Assembly (NCBI RefSeq): GCF_000283515.1
Contig: NC_015976.1
Location: 3,752,501 to 3,816,500, forward strand
Origin: Sphingobium sp. SYK-6
GTDB taxonomy: Bacteria; Pseudomonadota; Alphaproteobacteria; Sphingomonadales; Sphingomonadaceae
Reading direction: 5' to 3'
DNA: 64,000 bases
Program-made: the position numbers and the translations under genes
Notes under the pieces: generated by a model
What the model was told of the DNA's origin: nothing
Databases searched by the model: none
What the model saw: the letters and a program-made list of their open reading frames with translations, nothing else
Shown: positions 45,069-54,722 of the stretch, piece by piece
How positions within the stretch are numbered: the stretch's first letter is position 1
How the letters are laid out: every line of letters starts with the position of its first letter

Positions 45069-46559
45069 ATGGCGCTTTTCGGTACGCGCGATCGCCGGGG
45101 GCTGAGCCCGGCGGAGACCAGCGAACCGCGCACGCCGCTGCCGGTGCGCATGGTGGCCAGCGAGGAATATCTGCCCATTGCCCAGACGCCGCAGCAGCGG
45201 GAAGCCGAGGCGCGGCTCTATGACATGGTGGAGGCCATCGCGCCCCGGCTCGGCATGAGCCGGCGCGATTTTCTCCGCACCACGGCCGGCATGGCCGCCG
45301 CTTTCGCAGCGCTCAACGCCACGTTCGGCGGCCTCTTCGCGGTGGGGGAAGCGGAAGCCGCCACCCCGGAAGCAGCGGACGAGCGGTCGCGGGCCCTGGC
45401 GGGCCAGTTCATCATGGACATGCACACGCATTTCCTGCGGGATGACACGCGGCTGACGAACTTCGTCAGGATGCGCGAGGGCGTCGCCGCGCAAGGCTGG
45501 AACCCCGAACTCAGCAAGGCCGGCCCGCAGACGCTGGAGGACCTGAAATTCGACAATTATTTCAAGGAAATCTATCTCGACAGCGACACCAAGATCGCGC
45601 TCATCTCCTCCGCCCCCTCGGACATAGCGGAGGACTGGTTCCTCACCAATCGCCAGATGGCGCAAGCGCGCGAACGTGTGAACCGGGAAGCGGAAACCCT
45701 GCGGATGATGAGTCATGCCATCATCACGCCCGGGGCACCCGGATGGCTCGAGGCACTCGATGCCGCGATCGAGCTGAAGCCCGATTCGCTCAAGGGCTAT
45801 ACGGTGGGCGACAACACCCACAAGGAGCTGGCGCGCTATCCCTGGCGGATGGACAGCGAGGAGACTTATCGCGGCTATGAGAAAGCCGTGAAGGCCGGCA
45901 TCCGGAACATCTGCGTCCACAAGGGCCTGTGGGGGCGCCAGCTCGACAAGCGCTTTCCGCATCTGGCGCCCCATGCCGACGTGCGGGACGTCGCGCAGGC
46001 CGCGAAGGACTGGCCCCAGCTCAACTTCATCATCTACCATGCGGCCTATCGGCTCGACGATCCGGACTGGGCGCTAGCCACGTTCAACCGCACGGGCCGC
46101 ATCGACTGGGTGACGGACCTCGCCGAGATCCCGCAGAGGCATGGCGTCAGCAATGTCTATGCCGACCTCGGGCAGATCTTCGCGCAGACGCTGATTGCGC
46201 AGCCCGCCCTTTGCGCCGCGATCATGGGCCAACTTGTGAAAGGTCTTGGCGCCGATCATGTCTGCTGGGGCACCGATGCCGTCTGGACGGGATCACCACA
46301 ATGGCAGATCGAGGGGCTGCGGCGGCTCGAAATACCCGAGGACATGCAGAAGAAGCATGGCTTCGCGCCGCTCGGGCCGGCTGATGGGGCGGTGAAGAAC
46401 GGCATCTTCGGCCGGAACGATGCCCGGCTCTACAATATCGATATCGCCACAACCGCCCGCGCCCAGCAACATGACCGGTTCAGCCGGCTGAAAGCGGATT
46501 ATGTCGCGCGCGCGCCGGCGCCGTCAAATCTGCGCTACGGCTATGTCCGGCGCGGATGA
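45069..46559 (+). CDS. Tat-exported amidohydrolase (amidohydrolase_2, COG2159-like)
   Basis: A 496-residue metal hydrolase. A long n-region is followed by a clear twin-arginine signal, MSRRDFLRTTAGMAAAFAAL, near residues 62-80. The catalytic domain begins with MDMHTHFLRDD (HxH), and has a histidine strand NFIIYHAAYRLDD and a late VCWGTDAVWTG aspartate. ATG 45069 follows GGGGAGG; the open frame upstream includes no better start. Likely a periplasmic hydrolase or decarboxylase-type enzyme. It stands alone beyond tRNA-Phe and ends at a strong hairpin, marking the edge of the catabolic region. Confidence 0.82.
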   Translation: MALFGTRDRRGLSPAETSEPRTPLPVRMVASEEYLPIAQTPQQREAEARLYDMVEAIAPRLGMSRRDFLRTTAGMAAAFAALNATFGGLFAVGEAEAATPEAADERSRALAGQFIMDMHTHFLRDDTRLTNFVRMREGVAAQGWNPELSKAGPQTLEDLKFDNYFKEIYLDSDTKIALISSAPSDIAEDWFLTNRQMAQARERVNREAETLRMMSHAIITPGAPGWLEALDAAIELKPDSLKGYTVGDNTHKELARYPWRMDSEETYRGYEKAVKAGIRNICVHKGLWGRQLDKRFPHLAPHADVRDVAQAAKDWPQLNFIIYHAAYRLDDPDWALATFNRTGRIDWVTDLAEIPQRHGVSNVYADLGQIFAQTLIAQPALCAAIMGQLVKGLGADHVCWGTDAVWTGSPQWQIEGLRRLEIPEDMQKKHGFAPLGPADGAVKNGIFGRNDARLYNIDIATTARAQQHDRFSRLKADYVARAPAPSNLRYGYVRRG

Positions 46560-46579
46560 GAATGCGCCTGGACTTTGGC

Positions 46580-46612
46580 GCATGGCCGGCCTGACGTCAG
46601 AACCGGCCATGC
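46580..46612. terminator. Bidirectional hairpin between convergent genes
   Basis: Perfect arms GCATGGCCGG and CCGGCCATGC around a 13-base loop, between the amidohydrolase stop and the end of the convergent glycine-zipper gene. Confidence 0.65.
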
Positions 46613-46624
46613 CCGTCTGCATGT

Positions 46625-46972
46625 TCAGGGATTGCGCTTGAGCACGGCATCGCAGCGGCTATTGGTGCCGCTTCCCTTGCCGATCAGATTGCCGGCGAGA
46701 GCGCCTGCGCCCGCGGCGAGGAGGGATTCGCCGACATTGCCGCCCGCAACGACGGCGGTGCCGCCAGCCCCGGCAGCGCCGATGATCGTGCCTTTCTTCG
46801 CGCCCTTCTTGCGCTGGATCAGACAGTAGCGAACCTCGTCGCGATCAGCGGCGGCAGCTCTGGCAACGCGGGCGCGGTCCTTGTCTCCAAGCTTCGTCTC
46901 CGCCAGCGCCGGCTGCGTCAGAAGGCCCGCTGCAACGAGCCCGAGCATGATTTTCGCGGTTTTCATCGCCAT
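46625..46972 (-). CDS. Small exported glycine-zipper protein
   Basis: 115 residues. A signal peptide (KIMLGLVAAGLLTQPALA) is followed by a charged helix and a glycine-rich segment GTIIGAAGAGGTAVVAGG...AGALAGNLIG, i.e. a glycine-zipper membrane motif. One cysteine lies in the helix and another near the C-terminus. Such proteins are common, poorly characterised envelope proteins. It is the first gene of the housekeeping part, single, with a terminator hairpin downstream. Confidence 0.7.
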   Translation of the reverse strand: MAMKTAKIMLGLVAAGLLTQPALAETKLGDKDRARVARAAAADRDEVRYCLIQRKKGAKKGTIIGAAGAGGTAVVAGGNVGESLLAAGAGALAGNLIGKGSGTNSRCDAVLKRNP

Positions 46973-47075
46973 TCTTCCTTATCGTTCGGAGGCCGGCGGA
47001 GGAGCTCCGGCGGACACTCCCGATATTTTACGCCGCAACAGCCTGAAAGTTCCATCGCCCAAGGGAGGGATAGGC

Positions 47076-47246
47076 CTATCCCTCATCCATATCGAGGCGG
47101 TTCTCTTCCTCGGGCGCGACCGGGACGCGATAGCCCTCGTCCACCCAGTTGATGAGATCGCGGTCGCGGCAGGCGCGCGAGCAGAAGGGCCGGAATTCGG
47201 TGACTGTCGGCTGGCGGCAGATCGGGCAGCGCGTCTTAGTGGGCAT
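47076..47246 (-). CDS. yacG: DNA gyrase inhibitor/zinc-finger protein YacG
   Basis: A 56-residue zinc-binding protein with the YacG C-x2-C...C-x3-C pattern (CPICRQPTV, FCSRACRDRDL) and the DLINWVDEGYRVP tail. In E. coli YacG binds gyrase. ATG 47244-47246 gives the usual N-terminus and overlaps the RNase gene end by 11 bases; the longer in-frame start is not needed. Confidence 0.9.
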   Translation of the reverse strand: MPTKTRCPICRQPTVTEFRPFCSRACRDRDLINWVDEGYRVPVAPEEENRLDMDEG

Positions 47247-48273
47247 GGTGCGAACCTGTCTGCATCGTCTCATCGGTGATCAATGTCACAGCGCCGCCGC
47301 GTCGCCGTTCGAGCAGCTTCAGCCAGTCGGGCTGCGCGCGAATGGCGCGAGCGACCGCAGGCGAGACAGTCAGCGTCATCGCGCCGGCAGCACCCTGCCC
47401 GCCCTCGAACCGCTCGGCGGCGCGCAGGGCAGCCATCGCCGCGGCGCGCACCGGGTCTCCCCGCAGCAGTTCGATCAGCGAGGGACGCTCGCGCTTGCGA
47501 ATGATCTGTACGAAGCCGAAGCCGTTCACGGCCGTGCGCTCGAACGGCAGCGGCAGATATTTGTCGATCTGCGCCGCCGCCACCAGCCGCTCGTCCTTGT
47601 TGTTCATGGTCGGCAGATCGATGCCGATGGAGCCGGCAATGCCCATGCGCCGGATCGCCTGCGCAGCGAGCTTTGCGCCCTTGGGCCCGAGCTGCGCCGG
47701 CGGCAGGCTGCCATCCACATCGATGAGCGTCATCGCCGGGGTGGGGAAGATGCGCAGCGCGGCATCCTCGCGCCCAACTTCGCCCGTGGTCGCTTCGGCA
47801 ATCAGTTCGCTCCAGCCGGCCGCTTCCAGCCGGTCCGCTTCATGGGCGGGACAGGCCACGATCGGCAGCCCCGTCGCAACGATGCGCTGATAGAGGCTCG
47901 GTCCCGGCCCGCCTTGTACGCCGGGCAGCGCGATCCGGCCCTTGGCAAGCTTCTCGCGCTCCTCCTCCATGCCGGGCTCGCTGATCGCCTCGCGCAGGAT
48001 CTCGATACGGACCGACGCGCCTTCCGCCACCTTGGGCGGAATGGGCTCGATCAGTACGAGTTCCCCGCTGTCCAGTCGGGCAATGCCACGCTTGCGCTGG
48101 ATGAGGGTGCGGATCAGCCGCCCGCCATGCACGCCGCCGGCGCGCGCGCGCGCGTCATCGGGCTCGATCTGCGCTTCGAGAATGCGGCCGGACCGAACGA
48201 GTGCGGCGCGGCTCTCGCCAATGCCTTCCTCATACAGCCAGTGCGGGCCGGCAGGCGCGTCAGTCACAACCAT
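47236..48273 (-). CDS. Ribonuclease E/G-family protein
   Basis: A 345-residue protein in the maf-RNase-yacG order typical of Sphingomonadales. It shows RNase E/G features: an S1-like N-terminus, TLIDVDGSLPPAQLG and GIAGSIGIDLPTMNNKDERL, where the metal-binding aspartates lie, and a FGFVQIIRKRERPSL block. It is shorter than RNase G and lacks the zinc-link cysteines, so its activity is uncertain. It overlaps maf by 14 bases. Confidence 0.82.
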   Translation of the reverse strand: MVVTDAPAGPHWLYEEGIGESRAALVRSGRILEAQIEPDDARARAGGVHGGRLIRTLIQRKRGIARLDSGELVLIEPIPPKVAEGASVRIEILREAISEPGMEEEREKLAKGRIALPGVQGGPGPSLYQRIVATGLPIVACPAHEADRLEAAGWSELIAEATTGEVGREDAALRIFPTPAMTLIDVDGSLPPAQLGPKGAKLAAQAIRRMGIAGSIGIDLPTMNNKDERLVAAAQIDKYLPLPFERTAVNGFGFVQIIRKRERPSLIELLRGDPVRAAAMAALRAAERFEGGQGAAGAMTLTVSPAVARAIRAQPDWLKLLERRRGGAVTLITDETMQTGSHHAH

Positions 48274-48832
48274 ATCCCGCCCCGTTCAGCAGCGTGCGTG
48301 TTTCATAAAGCGGCAGGCCGATCACGCCGGAGGGACTGCCCGAAAGCGCGCGCACGAGCCCGGCTGCACGGCCCTGGATCGCATAGCCACCAGCCTTGCC
48401 GTGCCACTCGCCACTAGCAAGATAAGCGGCGATCTCGTCCGGATGCAGGCGCTTGAAGGTGACGGTGCTGGTCGAAAGCTTGTGCCGCGCACGCCCGTCT
48501 CCATCGATCAGGGTGACAGCGCTCAACACGCGGTGGCGACGGCCGGAGAGCAGGCCAAGGCAGGTCCGCGCCGTGGCCTCGTCTTCCGCCTTGGGGAGGA
48601 TGCGCCGTCCGCAGGCAACCACCGTGTCGCCGCTCAGCACCAGCGCGCCGGGATGGCGCGCCGCCACGGCCACGCCCTTCTCCTGCGCCATGCGCGCGGC
48701 ATAGACGGCGGGCAGCTCGCCCTTGCGGGGGGTCTCGTCGATATCAGCGGGGTCGATGCCGTCCGGCGTCACGCCGATCTGCGCCAGCAGGTCCAGCCGG
48801 CGCGGGGAAGCGGATGCGAGAATGAGGGGCAT
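48260..48832 (-). CDS. maf: Maf-family nucleotide pyrophosphatase
   Basis: A 190-residue Maf/YhdE protein hydrolysing non-canonical or dTTP/UTP-type nucleotides. Key blocks are LASASPRRLDLL, LSGDTVVACGRR and a GGYAIQGRAAGLV segment. ATG 48830-48832 gives the standard MPLILASASPRR start; the frame upstream is extraneous. It is part of the infA-maf-RNase-yacG run on the minus strand. Confidence 0.92.
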   Translation of the reverse strand: MPLILASASPRRLDLLAQIGVTPDGIDPADIDETPRKGELPAVYAARMAQEKGVAVAARHPGALVLSGDTVVACGRRILPKAEDEATARTCLGLLSGRRHRVLSAVTLIDGDGRARHKLSTSTVTFKRLHPDEIAAYLASGEWHGKAGGYAIQGRAAGLVRALSGSPSGVIGLPLYETRTLLNGAGYGCD

Positions 48833-48882
48833 ATTGTCGCGTGACAGCAGATCGCGGGGCGAGTGAGCCACCGCGCCGCCAG

Positions 48883-49131
48883 TCAGCCCTGCGGACCGGG
48901 GCCGCCGCGACCGGGCATGTAGCGATAGGTAATGCGACCCTTGGTCAGGTCGTAAGGGGTGAGCTCGACCAGCACTTCATCGCCCACCAGCACGCGGATG
49001 CGGTTCTTGCGCATCTTTCCGGCGGTGTGCCCGAGAATCTCGTGGTCATTTTCCAGGCGGACACGGAACATGGCATTCGGCAGCAGTTCCACCACCTGCC
49101 CGCGCATTTCGAGTAGTTCTTCCTTGGCCAT
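48883..49131 (-). CDS. infA: Translation initiation factor IF-1
   Basis: 82 residues: the S1/OB-fold IF-1 sequence [17 protein letters not shown]... with [18 protein letters not shown] and LTKGRITYR. It is about ten residues longer than E. coli IF-1 because of a glycine-proline tail. It lies 50 bases upstream of maf. The N-terminal extension seen in a longer frame is not expected for IF-1. Confidence 0.97.
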   Translation of the reverse strand: MAKEELLEMRGQVVELLPNAMFRVRLENDHEILGHTAGKMRKNRIRVLVGDEVLVELTPYDLTKGRITYRYMPGRGGPGPQG

Positions 49132-49210
49132 AATCTTCCAGTTTTTCGCGAATGGCGCCCCATAGCGGCAAAAGCGCCAGTTGAAAAGCAATAGCGCCCC
49201 ATGGCCGGAT

Positions 49211-50470
49211 TCAGCCGGGCAACGCCTCGATAGCTTGTCCGATCACCGCAAAGGCGCGCATGATTTCCGCGCGCGTCGTGCAATAAGGGGGCATCAGATA
49301 GATGGTGTTTCCAAGCGGCCGCAGCAAGAGGCCCTGCGCCAGCGCATGCGCGCGCAGCGCTGGCGCCACGTCCGACAGATAGCCCCCATCGGACACGTCG
49401 AGATCGATCGCCGCGATGCCGCCGATGCGGCGCGCATTGCCCAGCCCCCTCATTCCGGCGAGGCTCGCCAGGCCTTCATCGAGCGCCGCGCCGAGCGCCG
49501 CAATACGGCCGGGAATATCCTCGCCGCGCCAGATCTCGACATTGGCATTGGCGGCCGCGCAGCAGATGGCGTTCGCGGTGAAGCTGGAGGAATGAAAGAA
49601 CATGCGCGCGCGATCGGGGCTGCAATGGGAGTCGAAGATCGCTTCGCTCGCCATGGTCGCGGCGAGAGGCACGGCGCCCCCGGTCATGCCCTTGGCAAGA
49701 CAGAGGATATCCGGGGAAATCCCCGCCTGATCGCAAGCGAACAGCGTGCCTGCCCGTCCCCAGCCCGTCATCACTTCGTCCGCGATGAACAGCACATCAT
49801 GCTGCGCACAAATCTCGCGCATGGCGCGCAACATGTCGGCGGAATAGATCAGCATGCCGCCGGCCCCGAGCACCAGCGGCTCGACGATGAAGGCGGCCGG
49901 CTTTTCCTGCCCGGCACACAGCGCCTCCAGCCTATCGAGGCAGGCTTGCCCTGCATCCTCAGTCGGGAAAGGCACGGTCGCGACATCGAACAGCAGCGGC
50001 TCATAGGCCCGGTTGAATATGCCGCGCGCACCGACCGACATCGCGCCGATCGTGTCGCCATGATAGCTGTGTTCCATCACGAGGATGCGGTGGCGCGCCT
50101 CGCCGCGATTGTGCCAGTGGCCCAGCGCCATCTTGAGCGCCACTTCCACTGCCGTGGACCCGCTGTCCGAGAAGAACACATGATCGAGGCCTGCGGGCGC
50201 GAGCGCGACCAGCGATTGCGCCAGCGCCTCCGCCTGCGGGTGCGTGTATCCCGCGAAGATCACCTGATCGAGCTGCGCCGCCTGCGCCGCGATCGCCGCG
50301 GCGATGCGCGGCTCGCAATGGCCATGCGTGATGACCCACCAGCTCGCTATACCGTCCAGCAGCCGCGTGCCGTCGGCACATTCGAGCCAGGCCCCTTGTG
50401 CCGCAACGACATGCGGGATCGCTTCCCCAAGACCATGCTGCGTGAAGGGATGCCAGACCGGCGATCTCAT
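49211..50470 (-). CDS. bioA: Adenosylmethionine-8-amino-7-oxononanoate aminotransferase
   Basis: A 419-residue class III aminotransferase that makes 7,8-diaminopelargonate in biotin synthesis. Motifs: VWHPFTQHG start, [23 protein letters not shown], and the PLP lysine in [11 protein letters not shown] 50468-50470 overlaps bioD by four bases. It is the last gene of the bioF-bioD-bioA operon; bioB is not in the window. Confidence 0.95.
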   Translation of the reverse strand: MRSPVWHPFTQHGLGEAIPHVVAAQGAWLECADGTRLLDGIASWWVITHGHCEPRIAAAIAAQAAQLDQVIFAGYTHPQAEALAQSLVALAPAGLDHVFFSDSGSTAVEVALKMALGHWHNRGEARHRILVMEHSYHGDTIGAMSVGARGIFNRAYEPLLFDVATVPFPTEDAGQACLDRLEALCAGQEKPAAFIVEPLVLGAGGMLIYSADMLRAMREICAQHDVLFIADEVMTGWGRAGTLFACDQAGISPDILCLAKGMTGGAVPLAATMASEAIFDSHCSPDRARMFFHSSSFTANAICCAAANANVEIWRGEDIPGRIAALGAALDEGLASLAGMRGLGNARRIGGIAAIDLDVSDGGYLSDVAPALRAHALAQGLLLRPLGNTIYLMPPYCTTRAEIMRAFAVIGQAIEALPG

Positions 50471-51114
50471 GCCGCCAACCCCATGGCGGCGCGCACGCCG
50501 GCGAGGTCGACATGCGCCCGCATCGCTTCGGCGAGCTGCGGCGCATCGAGCGGCTCGATCTGCGGCAGGCGGCCGAAGCTGCGCACGGCGCCCAGCCGGG
50601 GCAGCGTGGCTTCGTTGTCCGCATGCGGCGCGCCGACGAACAGCAGCCCCGCAATGGCGATGCCCCGCGCCCGCAATGCCTCGATGCTGAGCAGGCTGTG
50701 ATTGATGGTGCCAAGGCCGCTCCGCGCGACCAGCAGCACTGGCGAATTCCAGCGTGCGAACAGATCGATGATCAGCGCGGGAGGATCGCGCCGCAAGGGT
50801 ACCATGAGGCCGCCCGCGCCTTCGATAATCAGCGGGCGCGGCGTGGGAAGGGCAAGCCGATCGGGATCGATCCGGCATCCTTCCCGTTCCGCCGCGAGAT
50901 GCGGAGAGGCGGGCAGGGCCAGCCGGTGCGCCTCCGGGAGGATATGGGTCTGCGGGACGCCGAGCGCCACGGCCCGCTCGCTGTCCGTGCCGTCCTCCGT
51001 CCCCGCCTGCACGGGCTTCCAGTAATGCGCGTCCAGTGCCGCCGCGAGGCCGGCGGCGACCACGGTCTTGCCGACGTCGGTATCCGTGCCGGATATGATC
51101 AACACGCCGCTCAT
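50467..51114 (-). CDS. bioD: Dethiobiotin synthetase
   Basis: A 215-residue ATP-dependent carboxylase-ligase. The P-loop GTDTDVGKTVVAAGL is at the N-terminus; EGAGGLMVPL is the Walker-B-like segment. It overlaps both neighbours by four bases (ATGA), so bioF, bioD and bioA are translationally coupled. Confidence 0.95.
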   Translation of the reverse strand: MSGVLIISGTDTDVGKTVVAAGLAAALDAHYWKPVQAGTEDGTDSERAVALGVPQTHILPEAHRLALPASPHLAAEREGCRIDPDRLALPTPRPLIIEGAGGLMVPLRRDPPALIIDLFARWNSPVLLVARSGLGTINHSLLSIEALRARGIAIAGLLFVGAPHADNEATLPRLGAVRSFGRLPQIEPLDAPQLAEAMRAHVDLAGVRAAMGLAA

Positions 51115-52256
51115 GCCGGCTCTGCCTCCAGCGCCGTCCGGAGAGCGTCTCCGAGCGCTGAGACGACTGCCTCGTCGACATTGAGCGTCAGCGAAATGCG
51201 CAGCCGGGCCGTGCCGCGCGGCACGGTGGGCGGGCGGATGCCACGCACATCGAACCCCGCGGCCTGCAGCGCCGCAGCCACGCGCATCGTGCGGCCGTCC
51301 TCGCGCAGGATGAGCGGCAGAATCTGGCTTTGCGGCGGGGGCAGATCCAGAGGCGCGCAGAGATGCCGCGCGGCATGGTCGATCAGCGCAGCAAGGCGCC
51401 CACGCCGATCGTCGACCTCCCCCATCCGCAGCAAAGCGGCCTGGGCCGCCACGGCCATGAGCGGTGAAGGCGCAGTCGAGAAGACGAAGCTGCGGCCGCG
51501 ATTGACGAGCAGATCGATCACCGGTCGCGCGGCTGTCACCAGCGCGCCTTCGACGCCGAGCCCCTTGCCGCAGGTGTGCAGCACGATCACGTCCGGGCGC
51601 CCCTCGACCGTCGCCGAGAAGCCCCGGCCGCCGGGACCGTGCACCGCCGTGGCATGAGCCTCGTCCAGCACCAGCATGGCGTCATGCTGCGCAGCAATCG
51701 CGGCGAGATCGTCGACCGGCGCCCTGTCGCCATCCATCGAATAGAGCGTCTCGGACACCACCCATGCGCGCCCGCGACCACCCTCCCGCCGCCACGCACG
51801 GATCGCGTCGTCAAAGGCCTGCGGATCATTGTGCGCAGCAAGGACAGTCCGCGCCCGGCCCAGCTTCATCCCGTCATGCGCGCTCGCATGGATGAGGGCA
51901 TCCGCGACGATGAGATCGTCCGGCCCCGGCAGCCCGGCGAGGATCGCGATGTTGGCGGCATAGCCGGTCGAGAGGAACAGGGCCGCCTCGCTGCCGAAGG
52001 TCCGCGCGGCGAAGGCCTCCAGCGCCTCATGTTCGGGCGCGTTGCCGCGCAGCAGGCGCGATCCGCCGGATCCGACCGGCACGCCCCGCGCGATCGCTTC
52101 GGCCACCGCCGTCGCGATTGCCGGATCGTGCGCCAGACCCAGATAGTCGTTGGACGCGAAGTCATGCCCCCTGCGCGGCATCAAGCGCCGCAGACGCGAC
52201 CGGCGTTCCAGCGCATCGAGCTGATCGTGAAAATACCTCTGACCGTCCATCGTCAT
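51111..52256 (-). CDS. bioF: 8-amino-7-oxononanoate synthase
   Basis: A 381-residue PLP enzyme condensing pimeloyl thioester with alanine. Motifs: FASNDYLGLAHDP, GSGGSRLLRGN, DEAHATAVHG and the PLP lysine in HTCGKGLGVEGA. It heads the biotin operon. ATG 52254-52256 is used; the second ATG two codons later is possible. Confidence 0.94.
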   Translation of the reverse strand: MTMDGQRYFHDQLDALERRSRLRRLMPRRGHDFASNDYLGLAHDPAIATAVAEAIARGVPVGSGGSRLLRGNAPEHEALEAFAARTFGSEAALFLSTGYAANIAILAGLPGPDDLIVADALIHASAHDGMKLGRARTVLAAHNDPQAFDDAIRAWRREGGRGRAWVVSETLYSMDGDRAPVDDLAAIAAQHDAMLVLDEAHATAVHGPGGRGFSATVEGRPDVIVLHTCGKGLGVEGALVTAARPVIDLLVNRGRSFVFSTAPSPLMAVAAQAALLRMGEVDDRRGRLAALIDHAARHLCAPLDLPPPQSQILPLILREDGRTMRVAAALQAAGFDVRGIRPPTVPRGTARLRISLTLNVDEAVVSALGDALRTALEAEPA

Positions 52257-52322
52257 TGCGGCGCTATAGCGACGCGCCTTCCCGCTGCCTACTCACCCCG
52301 CAGCGCGATGCCAAAACAGGAA

Positions 52323-52353
52323 AGCCCGTCCGGACCACTGGTCTGGACGGGCT
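52323..52353 (-). terminator. Intrinsic terminator of hppA
   Basis: Arms AGCCCGTCCGGACC and GGTCTGGACGGGCT with a three-base loop, followed on the minus strand by TTTCCTGTTTT, 38 bases after the hppA stop. A classical Rho-independent structure. Confidence 0.8.
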
Positions 52354-52391
52354 CCCTCCTCTCCCGTTTCCGGGATATGCGCCGGGGTCTC

Positions 52392-54515
52392 TTACATCGC
52401 CCCGTGCGCCAGCGCGGCGAGCAGCAACAGCGCCACGATGTTGGTGATCTTGATCATCGGATTGACGGCCGGACCGGCGGTATCCTTGTAGGGATCGCCC
52501 ACCGTGTCGCCGGTCACGGCCGCCTTGTGCGCGTCCGATCCCTTGCCGCCATGATGGCCGTCCTCGATATATTTCTTGGCATTGTCCCATGCGCCACCGC
52601 CGCTGGTCATGGAGATGGCGACGAACAGGCCGGAGACGATCACGCCCAGCAGCAATGCGCCCACGGCAGCGAAGGCTTCCGCCTGTCCCGCCACGGCCAG
52701 AATAGCGAAATAGACGACGACGGGCGCCAGCACCGGCAGCAGCGAGGGCAGGATCATTTCCTTGATCGCTGCCTTGGTCACGATGTCCACCGTGCGGGCG
52801 TAGTCCGGGCGGGACGTGCCCGCCATGATGCCGGTATTGCTGCGGAACTGCTCCCGCACATCCTCCACCACCGATCCGGCGGCGCGGCCCACCGCCGTCA
52901 TGCCGAAGGCGCCGAACAGATAGGGCAGGAGCGCGCCGAGCAGCAGGCCGACGATGACATAGGGATTGCTCAGCGAGAAATCGACGACCACCTCGGGGAA
53001 GTAGAGCTCCAGGTCCGTGGTATAGGCGCCGAAGAGCACCAGCGCGGCCAGTGCCGCCGAACCGATCGCATAGCCCTTGGTCACGGCCTTGGTGGTGTTG
53101 CCCACCGCATCCAGCGCGTCCGTGCGGCTGCGCACGTCATCCGGCAGCCCCGCCATTTCGGCGATGCCGCCGGCATTGTCCGTCACCGGGCCATAAGCAT
53201 CGAGCGCCACCACCATGCCCGCGAGTGCCAGCAGCGATGTCGCGGCGAAGGCAACGCCGATGATGCCCGCGATCTGGAATGTCGCGATCACCGCGACGAC
53301 GATCACGAGCGTCGGCAGTGCCGTGGCCTCCAGACTGATGGCGAGGCCCTGGATGACGTTGGTGCCATGGCCCGTCACGCTTGCCTGCGCGATCGAGCGG
53401 ACCGGGCGGTAATTGGTGCCGGTATAATATTCGGTGATCCACACGAGCAGGCCGGTGACGGCAAGACCGATCAGCATGCACCAGACCAGCGCCCAGCCGG
53501 TGTAGCCTCCGGTGCCGTCCAGCTCCGCGCCGATCACGGTATCGAGATCGCCGAGCGCGCGCCATGTCACGTAGAAGATGCCGATGACGGAGAGGCCCGC
53601 CGTGACCCAGAAGCCCTTGTAGAGCGCGCCCATGATGTTGTTCGACGAGCCCAGCCGGACGAAATAGGTGCCGATGATCGAAGCGATGATGCACACGCCG
53701 CCCACGAGCAGCGGCAGGGACATGAGCGCCGTCAGCTCGGCTTCGCTGGCCCGCACCAGCAGCGCGACGGAGACCATGGTGAGGCCGAGCGTCACCACAT
53801 AGGTCTCGAACAGGTCGGCCGCCATGCCGGCGCAGTCACCGACATTGTCCCCGACATTGTCCGCGATCACCGCCGGATTACGCGGATCGTCCTCCGGGAT
53901 GCCCGCTTCCACCTTGCCGACGAGGTCCGCACCCACGTCCGCCGCCTTGGTGAAGATGCCGCCGCCCAGACGCGCGAAGATGGAGATGAGCGAGGCGCCG
54001 AAGGCCAGCGCGGTGAGCGCGGCGATGATCGAGCGGTCATTGGGCGCGAGATCGGATGGTCCGGTGAGGAACCAGAAGAGCCCGGCAATGGAGAGCAGCC
54101 CGAGCCCGGCCACCAGCATGCCCGTGATCGCGCCGGAGCGGAAAGCCAGCGTTAGCCCGCCCTGCAGCGACGTGCGTGCCGCTTCCGCCGTGCGGACATT
54201 GGCGCGCACCGAGATGTTCATGCCGACATAGCCGGCCACGCCGGAAAGCACCGCGCCGATGAGGAAGCTCACGGTGGAGAGCGGCGCGCCCATGCCGTCC
54301 AGGAATATCCAGATCAGAATGGCGACGATGGCGCCGACGACAGCGATGGCGCGATATTGCCGGCCGAGATAGGCCCTGGCGCCTTCCTGAATGGCGCCGG
54401 CGATCTCCTGCATCCGGGCGTCCCCCGCCGGTGCGCTGAGAACCTGGCGGCTGGTCACGAATCCGTAGATCACAGCCAACAGGCCGCAGCCTATGGCGAT
54501 GAGAACCATAGTCAT
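52392..54515 (-). CDS. hppA: Membrane proton-translocating pyrophosphatase, K+-insensitive type
   Basis: A 707-residue integral-membrane H+-PPase with about 16 membrane segments, coupling pyrophosphate hydrolysis to proton export. Signature blocks: [39 protein letters not shown] and a [16 protein letters not shown]-terminal motif. At the K+-determining position the protein reads [10 protein letters not shown]: lysine where K+-dependent enzymes have alanine. It is therefore predicted to be K+-independent. ATG 54513-54515 follows AGGGGAG. It is followed by a strong terminator. Confidence 0.95.
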   Translation of the reverse strand: MTMVLIAIGCGLLAVIYGFVTSRQVLSAPAGDARMQEIAGAIQEGARAYLGRQYRAIAVVGAIVAILIWIFLDGMGAPLSTVSFLIGAVLSGVAGYVGMNISVRANVRTAEAARTSLQGGLTLAFRSGAITGMLVAGLGLLSIAGLFWFLTGPSDLAPNDRSIIAALTALAFGASLISIFARLGGGIFTKAADVGADLVGKVEAGIPEDDPRNPAVIADNVGDNVGDCAGMAADLFETYVVTLGLTMVSVALLVRASEAELTALMSLPLLVGGVCIIASIIGTYFVRLGSSNNIMGALYKGFWVTAGLSVIGIFYVTWRALGDLDTVIGAELDGTGGYTGWALVWCMLIGLAVTGLLVWITEYYTGTNYRPVRSIAQASVTGHGTNVIQGLAISLEATALPTLVIVVAVIATFQIAGIIGVAFAATSLLALAGMVVALDAYGPVTDNAGGIAEMAGLPDDVRSRTDALDAVGNTTKAVTKGYAIGSAALAALVLFGAYTTDLELYFPEVVVDFSLSNPYVIVGLLLGALLPYLFGAFGMTAVGRAAGSVVEDVREQFRSNTGIMAGTSRPDYARTVDIVTKAAIKEMILPSLLPVLAPVVVYFAILAVAGQAEAFAAVGALLLGVIVSGLFVAISMTSGGGAWDNAKKYIEDGHHGGKGSDAHKAAVTGDTVGDPYKDTAGPAVNPMIKITNIVALLLLAALAHGAM

Positions 54516-54722
54516 CGTCAGCAAACTCCCCTGCTTTGCCGGTTTGGGCGCTTGCCACCCTTCTCCGGCTTCTTTGGGGCCGGAGCCTAGAGCCGGCGCC
54601 GGTGCCGTCAAGCAGATAAATGGGGGACGGGTTCGCCGCGCTGATTTCGATCCACTGGGCAGGGGGCGCCGGAGGGAACGCGCGGGCTCGCCCGTTATGG
54701 CAGGAGAGCAGCGACCGCCCGC

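Noticed and set aside
51576..54155. An 859-codon open frame opposite hppA and bioF
   Set aside because: It is a high-GC antisense shadow: histidine- and arginine-rich, without family motifs, and fully covered by well-supported genes on the other strand.
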